A stretch of DNA of 64,000 nucleotides. Origin: Parelaphostrongylus tenuis. Lineage: Eukaryota; Nematoda; Chromadorea; Rhabditida; Metastrongylidae. Of this stretch, positions 10,003 through 20,729 are shown piece by piece. Each line of letters opens with the position of its first letter. The first letter of the stretch is position 1. Below the pieces are notes generated by a model. It ran no database searches. It worked only from the letters and a program-made list of their open reading frames with translations, and was not told where the DNA came from. The stretch lies in assembly GCA_019055375.1 (NCBI GenBank), contig JAHQIW010000162.1, positions 62,001 through 126,000 of the forward strand. The letters are read 5' to 3'. Made by a program: the position numbers and the translations under genes.

Positions 10003-13000
10003 ATGAACACTCTCTCATACAATACAAGACGTGCGACCGTTTTCATTGTGCTTATGTTGCTAGCCACATTCTCAATAATGCTAGGATGTGGGGTAATGCC
10101 TCCAGGTCAAGGTAATGGACAGAATAGCTTCTCACAGTACTACAAATATTTCCACGTTTGGTTGAATTTTGAAAAACTTAAGTAAAAACTTATTTAAAAC
10201 TTGAACATTTCCCTTTATTCGACTGTTTTCAAAAAACCTGACTTTTAGAACTTTGGTATATTCAGAGAGGCTGTTTAATCCGTTTTCGAAGTTTGTTACG
10301 CCAAAGGCTTCCGTACTTTTCGGCGATCTCGCTGGCTCGTCGGAGCCACATGCCCCACTGGTCACCTTACATACTAGGGAAGGCGAGGCACAGAGTGATA
10401 AGATGTGGCAAAGTCAAATCTTTACTAAGTTTTTTCAGCCAGTAGCACATGGCTCTCTTTTATGATATAGATTATGTCCTTTATTTGAGTGTTTCTAAAG
10501 ACCTCAAATCTTGTTTATTGAACGATATATTCAGAGGGTTATGCAGCCTTTTCGTTGTTTTGCTGCGCCAATGGCTTACGTAGGATACAGTAGGCTACAG
10601 GATCAATCTCTCGGCGTTGGTCAATCCCTGAAGGATGCGCCATGCAATCATCTTCTCTTCTAGCTATGTTTGAGGTGACTGAATGCATATGTGATCTTTA
10701 CAATGACTCGCGGTGACCTCCAACTGTATTGAGTCACTGCTACTAATGCTCTCACACAACTCTGCGACCAGTGCGGTATCAATCTACCGACCCCGGAGGG
10801 ATAGATGGCTCGGTGAACCATGAGGGCGAAATCGAGTAGTCGACCTTGTATGCGACGCAGAACACTTCTAGCCATTGCTTCACATACGTTCATGGCCCAC
10901 CTAGTATATCATGAATGACGGTCATATGCCGTCGACTATATAATAGACCTAGGCATGACTTCATTTTATCAGATCTTATCATTCTGCACGTTCCGTTCTC
11001 TACTATGTGGGTGATAAGTGGTGCAGGCGGCTCCGAGAAGGTGAGTTAAATCGCCGAAGCATATGTAAATAACAACCCTAGGAAAAGCTATCAGTCTTTG
11101 TACGTATCTGAGACTGCAGCAATACTTTAGAGCTGTCATACTCTAAGTTTTTAATGGAGGAAAAAATTTTCGAGTAAGAATAAATGACGAACTTTAGGAT
11201 TTATCACCACAATTTACTTGAATTACTACTATTCACACGCGAAATTTTGCTGCAGCAAGCACAAGGAGCTATACTGTCACCGGCTTCACTTTACCTGTTG
11301 CAATGGTTTACTCTACCGAAGCTGCCGTCCGTAACCAACACCCTGCTATTGCTGCGAGTCCAGATGGAGCTAGAGCATTTGTGCAACGTCTTGTAATGCA
11401 AGCAGTAAGCTTGAAACTCTTTGATTTTGAGTTTCAGTTTTTATCAGTGCTTCAGTCACATGATTTCATAGTTTAGAAATATTATTATCTAAAACCTTTC
11501 ATATAAACCCTTTGAACTAATGAAAAATTTTAGGTCTTCAGTGTTCTCGGCACTCAAGGCCGTAGCGCACTATTACCCGATGCTATAATATCAGCCATTG
11601 GGACAACTTACTGCTAGAATCAATTATGAGCCCTTGTTGTGCCAGAAAGCTGTTACTGTGGGAGGAAACAGTGAGTCCTAAATACTTAATGAATGTCCAA
11701 TTCATAGATTGCAAGTAAATGTAACAGGCACTTAGAAAAGGCGTAACTGCCTAAAAGTAAAAGTGCTAGGAAGTAATAGGTTCTGTAAAGATTCATATCG
11801 ATTTGGTATTTTAGAATGATTTTTCTAGGAACTTTCATAGATTTTGTATTGTTCAATTGCATATTTTCTTGCAAACAATTTTGTATACAGCTTGTCTATA
11901 CTTCTCTAAGATGGAGCCGTTTCAAAAACAAATTCGCTTGTTACTCACGCACGAACGGCGTCTATGGGAAAATGCTAGTGAAACGGCACGTAAGATTAAT
12001 TTAGCTTGGAGAAATGATAGGGTTGCACTTCGACTTTTTCCAGACCTTTCTCAGTTCGTCGAATGCTGACGATGGTCTTGAAGTAACAGTCGAACTATTC
12101 AACTAGCATTCGGCATTTCACTGAGGAGGTCTCTTCGACCATCTCAAAAACAGTTTGACGACCAACGTTCTGCAGACAGCCCGAGTGCGAGTGATCCTTC
12201 GGATCGTTCTCACCTGCTTTGAAATTGACGAGCCACTTCCTATCCTTCTTTCTGTGACCGTATCATCGTCCCAGGCTCTAACAATCTTGCATGTCGCTTC
12301 ACTAACATTTTCTCCTATGCGCCATTTGTGCATGAGTAGCAAGAAAATTTATGACAGCTTCATCTTGAGGCAACTTTAGGCAAGTCGTATGTCAAAATGG
12401 TCAAAAGAAAATGTACAATTGAACGATATCGAAGGCGTGCATTTTCATTGCGAAAATCATACTAAACAACCAAAACGGCGTGAAACTTTTACACAACCTA
12501 TCGATTTTTAATAAGAGGAAAACCAGCATGATAGCAGTAAATTCAAGAACTTCAAAACTGATGACATGTTTAAGAGAAGTTTTTTTTTGCATCTCCTAGT
12601 AAGAATATAGTTCAGCATATAGAGTGATGGTTTAAATGGTCTAGAAGATATTTCTTAAATAATGCAGTTTTAATCATTTATCTGTCACCCGGGCGGAAGT
12701 GTCCGTGCAAATTTATAATTTTTCTAGTCGACGAAAACAAAGTGAACTGCATCATCGTCGACAATACTGTGACGGGAACTTGCACTACGACTATGCAGGA
12801 GCAGATGTGTATGACAGGGCCAAACGTGATGGTAGCATCTGTTAGCAACTATACATCAATCTCAGGATCTCTATCGGTTTGAAATACGTCCTTTTTGGTA
12901 CAATTTTGCCTTGTAAAAAATCAATGCAGACCACAAACATCATCATGGCGAAGTGGTCGAAAGCGATGTGGCAAAGTGTGATGAACAGAGCGGTTCGGAC

Positions 13001-13064
13001 GTTGGCAGCGGGGCCACTTGGATCGCACTTCTTCTCGGCAGCTGCCACTGTCGGCGGAAACTGA
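10003..13064 (+). CDS. G1: five-exon gene for a small secreted nematode protein, function unknown; carries a 2-nt deletion in exon 3
   Basis: Exons: 10,003-10,111, 11,256-11,404, 11,534-11,670, 12,728-12,876 and 12,930-13,064. All are bounded by AG/GT with phases that agree (1, 0, 1, 0), giving about 226 aa. Exon 1 encodes a signal-peptide-like hydrophobic stretch ending in GCGVMPPGQ. Exon 2 has TVTGFTLPVAMVY and FVQRLVMQA, exon 4 has an NYT glycosylation site and three Cys, and exon 5 ends GSHFFSAAATVGGN then stop. I chose this start because it opens the signal peptide 14 nt after an acceptor site. In exon 3, after codons for ISAI, two nucleotides are missing relative to the expected ILGQL, so the frame hits TAG soon after; the copy may be a pseudogene or hold an assembly error. 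Introns 1 and 3 are filled with repeats. I do not recognise a biochemical function; relatives lie at 24.6-26.1 and 60.5-61.7 kb. Confidence 0.75.
10178..10600 (-). repeat. Tandem repeat, period about 269 bp, with hammerhead-like motif (family C)
   Basis: TATTCAGAG blocks start at 10,259 and 10,528, and the flanking text is similar in both units. A decayed hammerhead-like segment is at 10,300-10,365. The unit shares a short block (GAGTGTTTCTAAAGACCTC) with family B. It lies in G1 intron 1. Confidence 0.5.
10300..10365 (-). ncRNA. Hammerhead-like motif, family C (core CCGACGA)
   Basis: GTGGCT, CCGACGA, GAAA and AGCC appear in hammerhead order, and stem I can form 4 bp. The core has C where hammerheads have U4. 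Stems II and III are damaged here. Likely inactive relic. Confidence 0.35.
10715..10870 (-). repeat. tRNA-derived SINE (SINE-1)
   Basis: On the minus strand a tRNA-like head is followed by CCATCTATCCCTCCGGGGTC and a GGTACC-like tail. The same body occurs at 22.4, 37.8 and 41.8 kb. It lies in G1 intron 1. Confidence 0.6.
11022..11070 (+). ncRNA. Hammerhead-like motif, family D
   Basis: GGCT, then CCGAGAA, a 5-bp stem II (GGTGA with TCGCC) and GAAG. The order is that of a hammerhead, but U4, G8 and the last A of GAAA are changed. A decayed or unrelated hairpin. Confidence 0.25.
11908..12105 (+). pseudogene. Mariner transposase N-terminal fragment
   Basis: Starts MEPFQKQIRLLLTHERRLWE and continues NASETARKINLAW. 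This is the helix-turn-helix start of hookworm mariner transposases as I remember them. It stops after about 50 residues. It lies in G1 intron 3, facing the fragment at 12.1-12.35 kb. Confidence 0.7.
12115..12350 (-). pseudogene. Mariner transposase N-terminal fragment, inverted partner
   Basis: The minus strand encodes LLLMHKWRIGENVSEATCKI and VRAWDDDTVTERR, then a shifted remainder. It matches the plus-strand fragment just upstream. The two N-termini face each other, so this is an inverted duplicate or two insertions. Confidence 0.65.
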
Positions 13065-13237
13065 ATCGAATCACTTGTTTGCGACGGATAATATCACCCT
13101 ACCTTTACCTATTGTAGTGTTACAGCAGAAATGAACTAGTAAATCGTGAAGTGACATAGTGTTAATTTTAGCACGGCAAACTATTCTTTTCTCATCGACT
13201 GCAACAGTTCTTCAATCTGAACATGATTTGACTTTAA

Positions 13238-13252
13238 TATATATATATATAC

Positions 13253-13291
<39 letters not shown>
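13238..13291. repeat. (TA)n microsatellite, left of RTE-A copy 2
   Basis: About 54 nt of TA with a few TACATA interruptions, directly adjoining the truncated RTE. Confidence 0.9.
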
Positions 13292-13296
<5 letters not shown>

Positions 13297-14173
13297 AGAC
13301 GAAATGGGAGTGAAAATTTACGGTTGACAAACCATCTTCGCTTTGCTGACGATATCGTTCTCATAACACCAAACATCAGCCAAACGCAACGAATGTTGAC
13401 CGATTTCGATAACGCCTGTGGAAAGATTGGTCTTCAACTGAATCTAACGAAAACAATGTTCATGAGGAACAGATGGGTTTCTAATGCCCCATTCACGCTC
13501 AACGGAACAACAATCTCCGAATGCTTCAGTTACGTCTATCTAGGTCGTGAAATCAACATGATGAATGACCTAGCTCCGGAGTTGAGCAGGAGAAAACGAG
13601 CGGCATGAGGAACGTTCAAGAGCATCGAAGATGTAGTGAAGAGGACAAAGAACATACGACTCCGTGCCCACCTTCTCGACTCGACAATTATCCCTGCCCT
13701 GACGTATGCAGCAGAAACCTGGTCGCTACGTAAGCAGGATGAAAGATCACTTGCCGTTATCGAACGCGCAGTCGAAAGGTCGATGCTAGGCGTATCCCGT
13801 ATCTCGCAAATGAGAGAAAGGATCTGAAGTTCCGACCTACGTCAACAATCGAAAATCAGAGACGCCGTTCTAACGCCAGGATTTCGAAAATAAGGTGGGC
13901 CGGACACGTGATGCTCTTCAACGACAACCGATGGACGAGAGCCGTTACCGACTGAATTCCTCGGGACGTCAGGCGCTCTATAGGAAGACCACTGAACCGT
14001 TGGTGCGATTTCTTCACGAAAACGATAGAAGAAAGATATGATGCTCAGCGAATCCCTAGAGCAAGGAGAACCCACTAGGCTACTCTTGCACGCGATAGGG
14101 AAAAATGGAAGAGTTGCTGGTATCCGATCGAGTCACTCGACGATCAGCAGGACGACAGGTGATACAGGTGATA
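13292..14173 (+). mobile_element. 5'-truncated RTE-A (copy 2)
   Basis: Only the last 880 bp of the element are present. It starts just before RT motif C (HLRFADDIVLITPN) and runs to the GATACAGGTGAT tail. The reading frame is open through LSRRKRAA (stop near 13,606), then continues from 13,636 (AETWSLRKQDERS) to 13,827 with further breaks. 5' truncation is normal for target-primed reverse transcription. Both ends abut (TA)n. Confidence 0.92.
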
Positions 14174-14179
14174 TATATC

Positions 14180-14183
<4 letters not shown>

Positions 14184-14255
<72 letters not shown>
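14184..14255. repeat. (TA)n microsatellite, right of RTE-A copy 2
   Basis: About 70 nt of almost pure TA directly after the RTE tail. Confidence 0.95.
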
Positions 14256-14262
<7 letters not shown>

Positions 14263-14324
14263 CAGACTTTAAAACAAGCTTTTAAGAGGTTTGGTATTGC
14301 ATCTTACTGATTACGTAGATTTCG

Positions 14325-14390
14325 ACTGTTTCTCTCATCTCGCCACTCTCACACGTACAAGATTAGCAGAAAGAAAATATGTCACAATGC
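14325..14390 (-). ncRNA. Hammerhead-like motif, family D (decayed)
   Basis: On the minus strand: GTGGCGAGATGA, a spacer, then GTCGAAATCTACGTAATC. It is clearly related to the motif at 18.73 kb. The 5' core is not a canonical CTGANGA. Confidence 0.25.
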
Positions 14391-15525
14391 TCGTCAAATG
14401 AATTGATTCGTGTTGCACCGCCTTTCGTTCGATATTTTGCGGATATTGTCACACAAACATTGCCTATTCATTCATGTGTTTTGCGAAATCTCGTTAGAAC
14501 TCCAATGTACAGGGCGCAAGAAAACTTCTGTAAACTTTGTATTTGTTAATACAAGCATTGTTACAGCGGCAAGTGAATATTTGACCTCAGTTGCTGGGCA
14601 GAAATTCTTATAGGAGTGTCATTTATCATTTGAAAGATTAAATCTATGGCTAGCACGATACGTAGCCGGCTTTTCAAAGCACCCTTTTATAACGCTGCGT
14701 ATAAGGTATAAAATTATGTTTCACACAACCAAGCGTTTTTTTTCTTATCTCTCTTGGATTTCGCTGAACAAAACTTCTTTCTTAGAGTACTAGTACTTTT
14801 TCGATAACTCATATCTCGGGAAACTCAAAAATGTATTCGCTTTTGAAAAAGTTTTCTAATGGCATTGTAGGAAAAAATATCTTGTTTTATATCTCTCCAA
14901 ACAGAGCTTTTCTTTAGACTATTAGTAATAATTCGATAGCTTTACTTCCAATGATTCTAACGTTGCGCTTACTTTTTGGAAAGATCGTTTTACTGCAGTG
15001 AAGCAGCGAAGATAAGAGTGAGTTGCACATATTTTGTGGGCTTGCTTGCAGGCTAATCTACGAGCTGGGGAGCAGGAGATAGATCGACGGTCTGACTCAT
15101 TAGAAAAGTGGGGTGTCACTTGTTTAGAACTGAGGAGTTTCTTCTCCGCTTTGGAAAAAAAGGTCACATAAAACGATTGACTCAGATACTACGAGATTTT
15201 CTTTACACGTTCATGTGCTTTTCATGCTTCCCGCTGACTAATCGGAAAAATGAAAGCGCGCTGCGAGTGTACAGCGTTATAGAGAGGCTTTTCGAATACA
15301 GGCCAAATCGGCTCTAGTAAGAGATCTAAGCTTCAGAATGATTACTAACACTCTACTAAAAATTCTTGCCCAGCGAAAGAGATCGATTTTTCATTTGTCG
15401 CCATCTCACACATAGGTACCTTTTTTTTTAAATCAATTCTGATACCTTTATTGCATTCTTTGTCCAATTTTGGTCCAAACTTGTTTTGTTTATTCGTCTA
15501 TTTCTAATTGTGCTAAAGTGAAGAA
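14391..15525. other. Unassigned AT-rich DNA
   Basis: No recognised exon or element. Short blocks like TTCGATAGCT recur here and near 28.6 and 29.0 kb but are too short to name. Confidence 0.4.
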
Positions 15526-15527
15526 TA

Positions 15528-16385
15528 GTGAAATTGAACGTGTCGCAGTAGTTCATTTGCACAAGACGGGTATTGAAACGGCCGACATTGTTGAAATTGA
15601 CTGATTTCAAGCCAGCAAATGTCTACAGAGTGGTGAAACGGCCGTCAACGAGACTGGAGGGATTAATGGCCGTCATCGAACACATCATCCTGGCACCTCG
15701 TCTAGTCCGGAAAACATTCTAAAGATTCGGTGGCAAGATCAACGAAATCTGGAGGCTTCGATGCCCAGAATCTTGGAAAGCTTAGGAGCAGCGACTACAG
15801 CGCCCGAAACGTTGTCAAAAATATGTTCAAGCTGCGCAGCCAAAAAAATCTTGTGATAACTTCGTGGACAAAAAGATAAAATAAACGGCCTTCAAAGTCA
15901 CGGTGAATGATCCGTCTGATAGTTGTTTTTCGTTTGTCAAAGATGCTTTTTACGATTGAGTACATATTCGTATCACTTCACAATCGCTAGAATCGACGTG
16001 AAACTCTCAAAAAATTTTGGCAGAAGTTCGCCATAGCAAAAAGCATGAGTGGCAGTTATTTTCGTCTTCTGTGATAGTCTAGGGCGGCAGTTGGGCCACT
16101 GGAAAGAAGCCGTTGGTCTTCAACAACAGGAACGTGAAAATCAACGCTGATAGTTATCAGCAGTAAGTTTTGCGAGGTGTACTGGAGCCTTGAACAGCTC
16201 AATACACGGCGCTGTTGGACTTGAGCTTCATAGAGAAATGTCTCTGCTACTCAGAGCAATAGCGCAGAAGAGGTGAAAGCGAGTCTGACACTCGCCTGGG
16301 AGGAAATTGCGGTGAAAACGTGTGCGAGTTGTGCTGGAAATATCGCAACCCACTTTGTAAATGTGCAGAGGCTGAGACAATCTTG
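15528..16385 (+). pseudogene. Decayed Tc1/mariner-superfamily transposase (maT-like)
   Basis: Several frames together spell a transposase. The N-terminus has ERVAVVHLHKTGIETADIVE. The middle has GKKPLVFNNRNVKINADSYQ followed by VLRGVLEP. The C-terminus has SAEEVKASLTLAWEEIAVKT. At least five stops or shifts interrupt it and the catalytic aspartates cannot be placed. The INAD-Y-VL-EPW pattern is what I recall of a Tc1/mariner-superfamily group common in nematodes, distinct from the canonical mariners elsewhere in this window. Terminal inverted repeats were not found. Confidence 0.7.
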
Positions 16386-16532
16386 AGTAATGGTTACAAA
16401 CTTTCTTGTTTTTTGTTGTAGTTATTGATCTGTTATGCGAAGCTATTCCGTCAATTGAGCAAATCCATTTGTTTATGCAGCATTTCTTTTACTATTAAAG
16501 TATCTAAAGAAACTGAAAAACTCTCGCAACCT

Positions 16533-16534
16533 GC

Positions 16535-16565
<31 letters not shown>

Positions 16566-16566
16566 C
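16533..16566. repeat. (TA)n microsatellite, left of RTE-A copy 3
   Basis: About 34 nt of TA with one TTTA interruption, immediately before the truncated RTE. Confidence 0.9.
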
Positions 16567-16639
16567 TTGGGAAGATACCGTTGTCGACAACATCGACGAA
16601 GAATACGATCAACTCGTTGAATATCTTCGCGTTAGCGCT

Positions 16640-16885
16640 ATGAAAGCCGAGAGTCCTAAGGTCACGAAGAGACGCTTGTCTCCGCAGACACTCGAGCTGA
16701 TACGTCAACGTGGAATCGCACGAGCTACAGGCAAGCGAATCTTAATGTCCGAACTTACGAAACGCTGCAGAAAAGCGATAAAAGAAGACTTCAAAGAGAG
16801 AAGAGCAGCAGTCATGACAGAAGCTGCAGAAACTGGGAAGAGCATTCGCAAAGCCCAGCGAGGCTTCGCCAACTATAACACCTAG
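16640..16885 (+). pseudogene. RTE-A linker segment between endonuclease and RT
   Basis: 81 codons starting MKAESPKVTKRRLSPQTLEL and ending at a TAG where copy 1 has AAG (lysine). The stop is thus a single-base change separating this segment from the RT frame that follows directly. Confidence 0.85.
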
Positions 16886-18019
16886 ATGATTGCACTCCGG
16901 TACCCTGACGGGACACCTACAGATTCGAGAAGGGCTATGGAGAAAATCATCCACCAATACTACTCAGATCTCTTCGCTAGCCATGTCCTCTTACCATCAT
17001 ATAAATTGAAAGTGGACGAATATGTCGTCCCACCGGTCCTCCCTTCCGAAATTCGACATGCTATATCGTCGGCGAAGAACAGAACAACACCCGGTCCAGA
17101 TAGGATTAGACCAGAACACCTGAAGAACCTGCCGCCAGTTCTCATCAACGCCCTGGCTCGGCTCTTCAATCGCTACCTGTCAGAATGCAAGGTCCCTATT
17201 GAATGGAAAACCAGCAAGACCGTATTGTTGTTCAAAAAGGGAGACCTTCACGACATTGGCAATTATCGCCCAATCTGCTTGCTGTCCGTTGTCTATAAAC
17301 TCTTTACTCGAGTCATCCTAAACAGGATTGGCAGTACACTGGACGAAGGACAGCCATGCGAACAAGCAGGGTTCCGAAAAGAATTTAGTACCATGGACCA
17401 CATCCACACGATTACAAGACTCATCGAAGTTTCACGAGAGTACAAACGACCACTCTGTCTCACTTTTATCGATGTGAAGAAAGCCTTTGATTTAGTGGAA
17501 ACAGAAGCGCTTATAGAGGCTCTGGATAACCAGGGCGTCCCTACTCAGTACATAATGATCCTCCGTGAGCTTTATAAAGATTTCACGACCACAATATCTC
17601 CATTCTACAACAACATCATCATTGACGTAAGAATAGGGGTTCGACAAGGCGATACAATTTCGCCAAAACTATTCATGGCCACCCTACAAAACGTCATGCG
17701 TACATTAGATTGGGGCGAAATGGGAGTGAAAATTGACGGTCGACAATTAAACCATCTTCGCTTTGCTGACGATATCGTTCTCATAACACCAAACATCAGC
17801 CAAGCGGAACGAATGTTGACCGATTTCGATAACGCCTGTGGAAAGATTGGTCTTCAACTGAATCTAACGAAAACAATGTTCATGAGGAACGGATGGGCTT
17901 TCAATGCGCCATTCACGCTCAACGGAACGACAATCTCCGAATGCTCCAGTTACGTCTATCTAGGTAGTGAAATCAACATGATGAACGACCTAGCTCCAGA
18001 GTTAAGCAGGAGGAAATGA
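16886..18019 (+). pseudogene. RTE-A reverse transcriptase domain (377 codons open)
   Basis: The most intact RT in the window; it copies element RNA into DNA. Motif order: RTTPGPDRIRPEHL, NYRPICLLSVVYKLF, motif A TFIDVKKAFD with Asp196, GVRQGDTISPKLF, and motif C RFADDIVL with Asp295-Asp296, then SSYVYLGSE. The first ATG codon is internal to the element's real polyprotein, not a true start. It ends at TGA after LSRRK, where relatives continue RAAW. The rest follows in the same element to 18,592, with stops. No endonuclease is present, so it could at most act in trans. Confidence 0.9.
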
Positions 18020-18031
18020 GCGGCTTGGGAA

Positions 18032-18499
18032 ATGTTTAAGAGCATCGAAGATGTCGTGAAGAGGACAAAGAACATCCGACTCCGTGCCCACCTTTTCGAC
18101 TCGACAATTATCCCTGCCCTGACGTATGCAGCAGAAACCTGGTCGCTACGTAAGCAGGATGAAAGATCACTTGCCATTATCGAACGCGCAGTCGAAAGGT
18201 CGATGCTAGGAGTATAGCGTATCTTGCAAATGAGAGAAAGGATCCGAAGTTCCGACCTACGTCAACGATCGAAAATCGAAGACGCCGTTGTACACGCCAG
18301 GACATCGAAAATAAGGTGGGCCGGACACTTGATGCGCTTCAACGACAACCGATGGACGAGAGCCGTTACCGACTGGATTCTTCGGGACGTCAAGCGCTCT
18401 GAAGGAAGACTACTGACCCGTTGGTCCGATTTCTTCACGAAAGTGATAGAAGAAAGATATGATGCTCAGCGAATCCTTAGAGCGAGGAGGACCCACTAG
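18032..18499 (+). pseudogene. RTE-A polyprotein C-terminal region
   Basis: Two frames: 18,032-18,217 (RTKNIRLRAHLFDSTIIPAL) and 18,224-18,499 (KIRWAGHLMRFNDNRWTRAV, then RWSDFFTKV). This matches the C-terminal conserved block of hookworm RTE proteins. Frame changes occur near 18,018 and 18,217. Confidence 0.85.
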
Positions 18500-18588
18500 G
18501 CTACTCTTGCACGCGATAGGGAAAAATGGAAGAGTTGCTGGTACCCGCTCGAGTCACTCGACGATCAACGGGACGACAGGTGATACAA

Positions 18589-18593
<5 letters not shown>

Positions 18594-18625
<32 letters not shown>

Positions 18626-18626
18626 T
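18594..18626. repeat. (TA)n microsatellite, right of RTE-A copy 3
   Basis: About 33 nt of TA directly after the element's tail. Confidence 0.9.
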
Positions 18627-18724
18627 TGTACATTTTTCACGGACTTCTTATGAGGTTTTCTAGAAGGTGCAACACGTAACATTTCACTCAACGAGCACTG
18701 TGGCATTTCCCGTCTGCACTTCTT

Positions 18725-18780
18725 AGTATGGGGCGAGTGATGCGGATGAAACGGGTGAAGCCGTCGAAATATACGTAAAC
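18725..18780 (+). ncRNA. Hammerhead-like motif, family D
   Basis: GCGGATGA, a 4-bp stem (ACGG with CCGT), GTCGAAA and TATACGTAAACC follow in hammerhead order. U4 is G here. Stem I is not convincing. Confidence 0.25.
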
Positions 18781-18784
18781 CACC

Positions 18785-20160
18785 AAAATGAAATAGCAGC
18801 CCCGCAAAAGGCTCGTTGAAACTCTACGGATTTGTATATATTGAAGTTCTAACGAGATTCTAAGAATCAGTCGAATAAAAAGCGATGATTTGATTCCATA
18901 GAATGGTCTATGACGGACTTATATGATTAACCAGAATTTCAATACTTTAAATTTGTGTGAAATATTATTATCATAGTGCGAAATATATGGAAGGTTCAGA
19001 GATAGCTTTCAGTGCTAAAATATACATTAGATAAAAAGGTTCAAAAAAAGGGACTGTGTAACTGACCTCGTCTTGTCAATAAACTTGCACGAAATTGATT
19101 TAAAAACCTTGCTTTGGGTAACTTCTCAAAGTCTTCTCTTTTCTGAGCCATACTAATTTAAGGCGGGAGCCCACAGCCTTCCTCAGATGATCACTCCTGT
19201 GCATTTCTCGCTTTATGTTTTGTTGCTAATGACGCACTGCTTGCTATTTATTATACATCTAATTTAGACTTCTGAAGGAATATTGACTGATGAAAAAGTA
19301 TTTATAGTTTGAAAATATGAGTTTGAATTGAGTCGTATAGCGGATTAGACAACTTGCGACGCTAGCAATGCATCTGGCACAAGAAATAATACTGAACGCA
19401 CAGGGCAGTGATGCATTGATAAATTCATAAAGAAGGCGTTTCAGCAGTGTAAACACACTAGTTTTGCACCACCTCATCTGACTTTGTGGGGAAAGCGATC
19501 ACAAATGTTAATACCTTCAAGGCTATGCAAAATGTTGTAGAGGGACTCACCATCGAACACTCTACCATTCGTGTCATTCAAAACTATTTACAGATCTAAT
19601 TACGATTTCATCACGATTTGAATGCGCAAATTTTTTTTTGCATCAAAAGTACGGACGAGCAGAAACGATTAGCAATGCGATCAAGATCTCGATGGCTAGG
19701 AGTCTTATGGCTCAAAAATTAAAAATGTGCATAGAAGTTCACAGGTTCCAGGAAAAACTGGAGTAAAGTGTGGACGCCTAATTCTAATTATTGCAGGTAT
19801 GAGGAAGGTGAGGGCTCGAAAGTTTTATTGAAATAAGTATCTTGCATTAATCGTGCTTAAACTTACAAATAAAACAAAGTGTTCACCACTTACAATGAAT
19901 CGGCTTCTAAACATTACCGAATAACTGTGTTCATAAACAAGCCACAATTACATGGCTGAATCTCAGATCAGAAACCGTACACTATCTGCAATTCCCCGTG
20001 CCATTAACACCTTACTGTACTACATTTGACACGACTCTTCTTTATCTACTAGGCGGACCTCAATACGTGTTGCAACAGCTACAACTTTTTTGCATCTACT
20101 ACTCTCGAATGTCAATGAGCATTCGTGCATGGGTTCAGCTGGTGCTTGAGGATTCTCGTC
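18785..20160. other. Unassigned AT-rich DNA
   Basis: No recognised exon, RNA or transposon segment in either strand. Confidence 0.4.
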
Positions 20161-20164
20161 TTAA

Positions 20165-20680
20165 TTTTATGCGACTTGCCGCTCTGAAGAGTACGTGAAG
20201 ATCTGCATCAGAGAAAACTGTTCTTGGATAAAATGTGCACGCTAAGAAGTAAACTTCAAAGGGGGTTGTTTTCGTGTTCATAGCTCAGGCTACCTTATTG
20301 CTGGCCGTGCAGTGTCGTATTGCTTGGAGTTCTGACCTAATCCTTTGAGAATAAGCGTTGATTGAAAGGCGGCGTCACGACGCCACTTGTGCGGCAATCC
20401 TAGAGAGCGGAATTTGCGTCTCTGTGCGAGAATGTCGTGTTGTTTGCGTCTGCATTACCACGAGCGCCTTCATCCTCTCAATACGAGACACCACCGTTTC
20501 AGTAGCTGAATGAGAAGAAAACTGAGAACGAGAAAAAGGCAAAGGAGAGTATGCGCTGGGTATGGACAACCAGTTCCTGATTTAGTCAGAAACTGTGAGT
20601 CAAAGAAAATGACAAGATCGCAAACAATTACAAAACAAGGCTTGTTTGGTAAAAAGGATTTTGCAGATTGCACCATTGAA
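20165..20680 (-). mobile_element. RTE-B 5'-end fragment
   Basis: The reverse complement of this stretch aligns over about 500 bp with 22,690-23,200 on the plus strand. The shared part is the RTE-B 5' UTR and first residues of its endonuclease (AGRIKFH region). It is therefore a second copy in the opposite orientation, head to head with the copy at 22.7 kb. Confidence 0.75.
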
Positions 20681-20729
20681 CCACTAGTCAGGATAACACA
20701 TTTAGTCATAGTATTATAAACATCATTTT

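Larger units (their letters stand above)
16567..18592 (+). mobile_element. 5'-truncated RTE-A (copy 3)
   Basis: 2.0 kb, beginning at TTGGGAAGATACC in the endonuclease-RT linker and ending at the GATACAAGTGAT tail. It contains a long open RT segment but carries stops at 16,883, 18,017 and further downstream. Both ends abut (TA)n. Confidence 0.94.
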
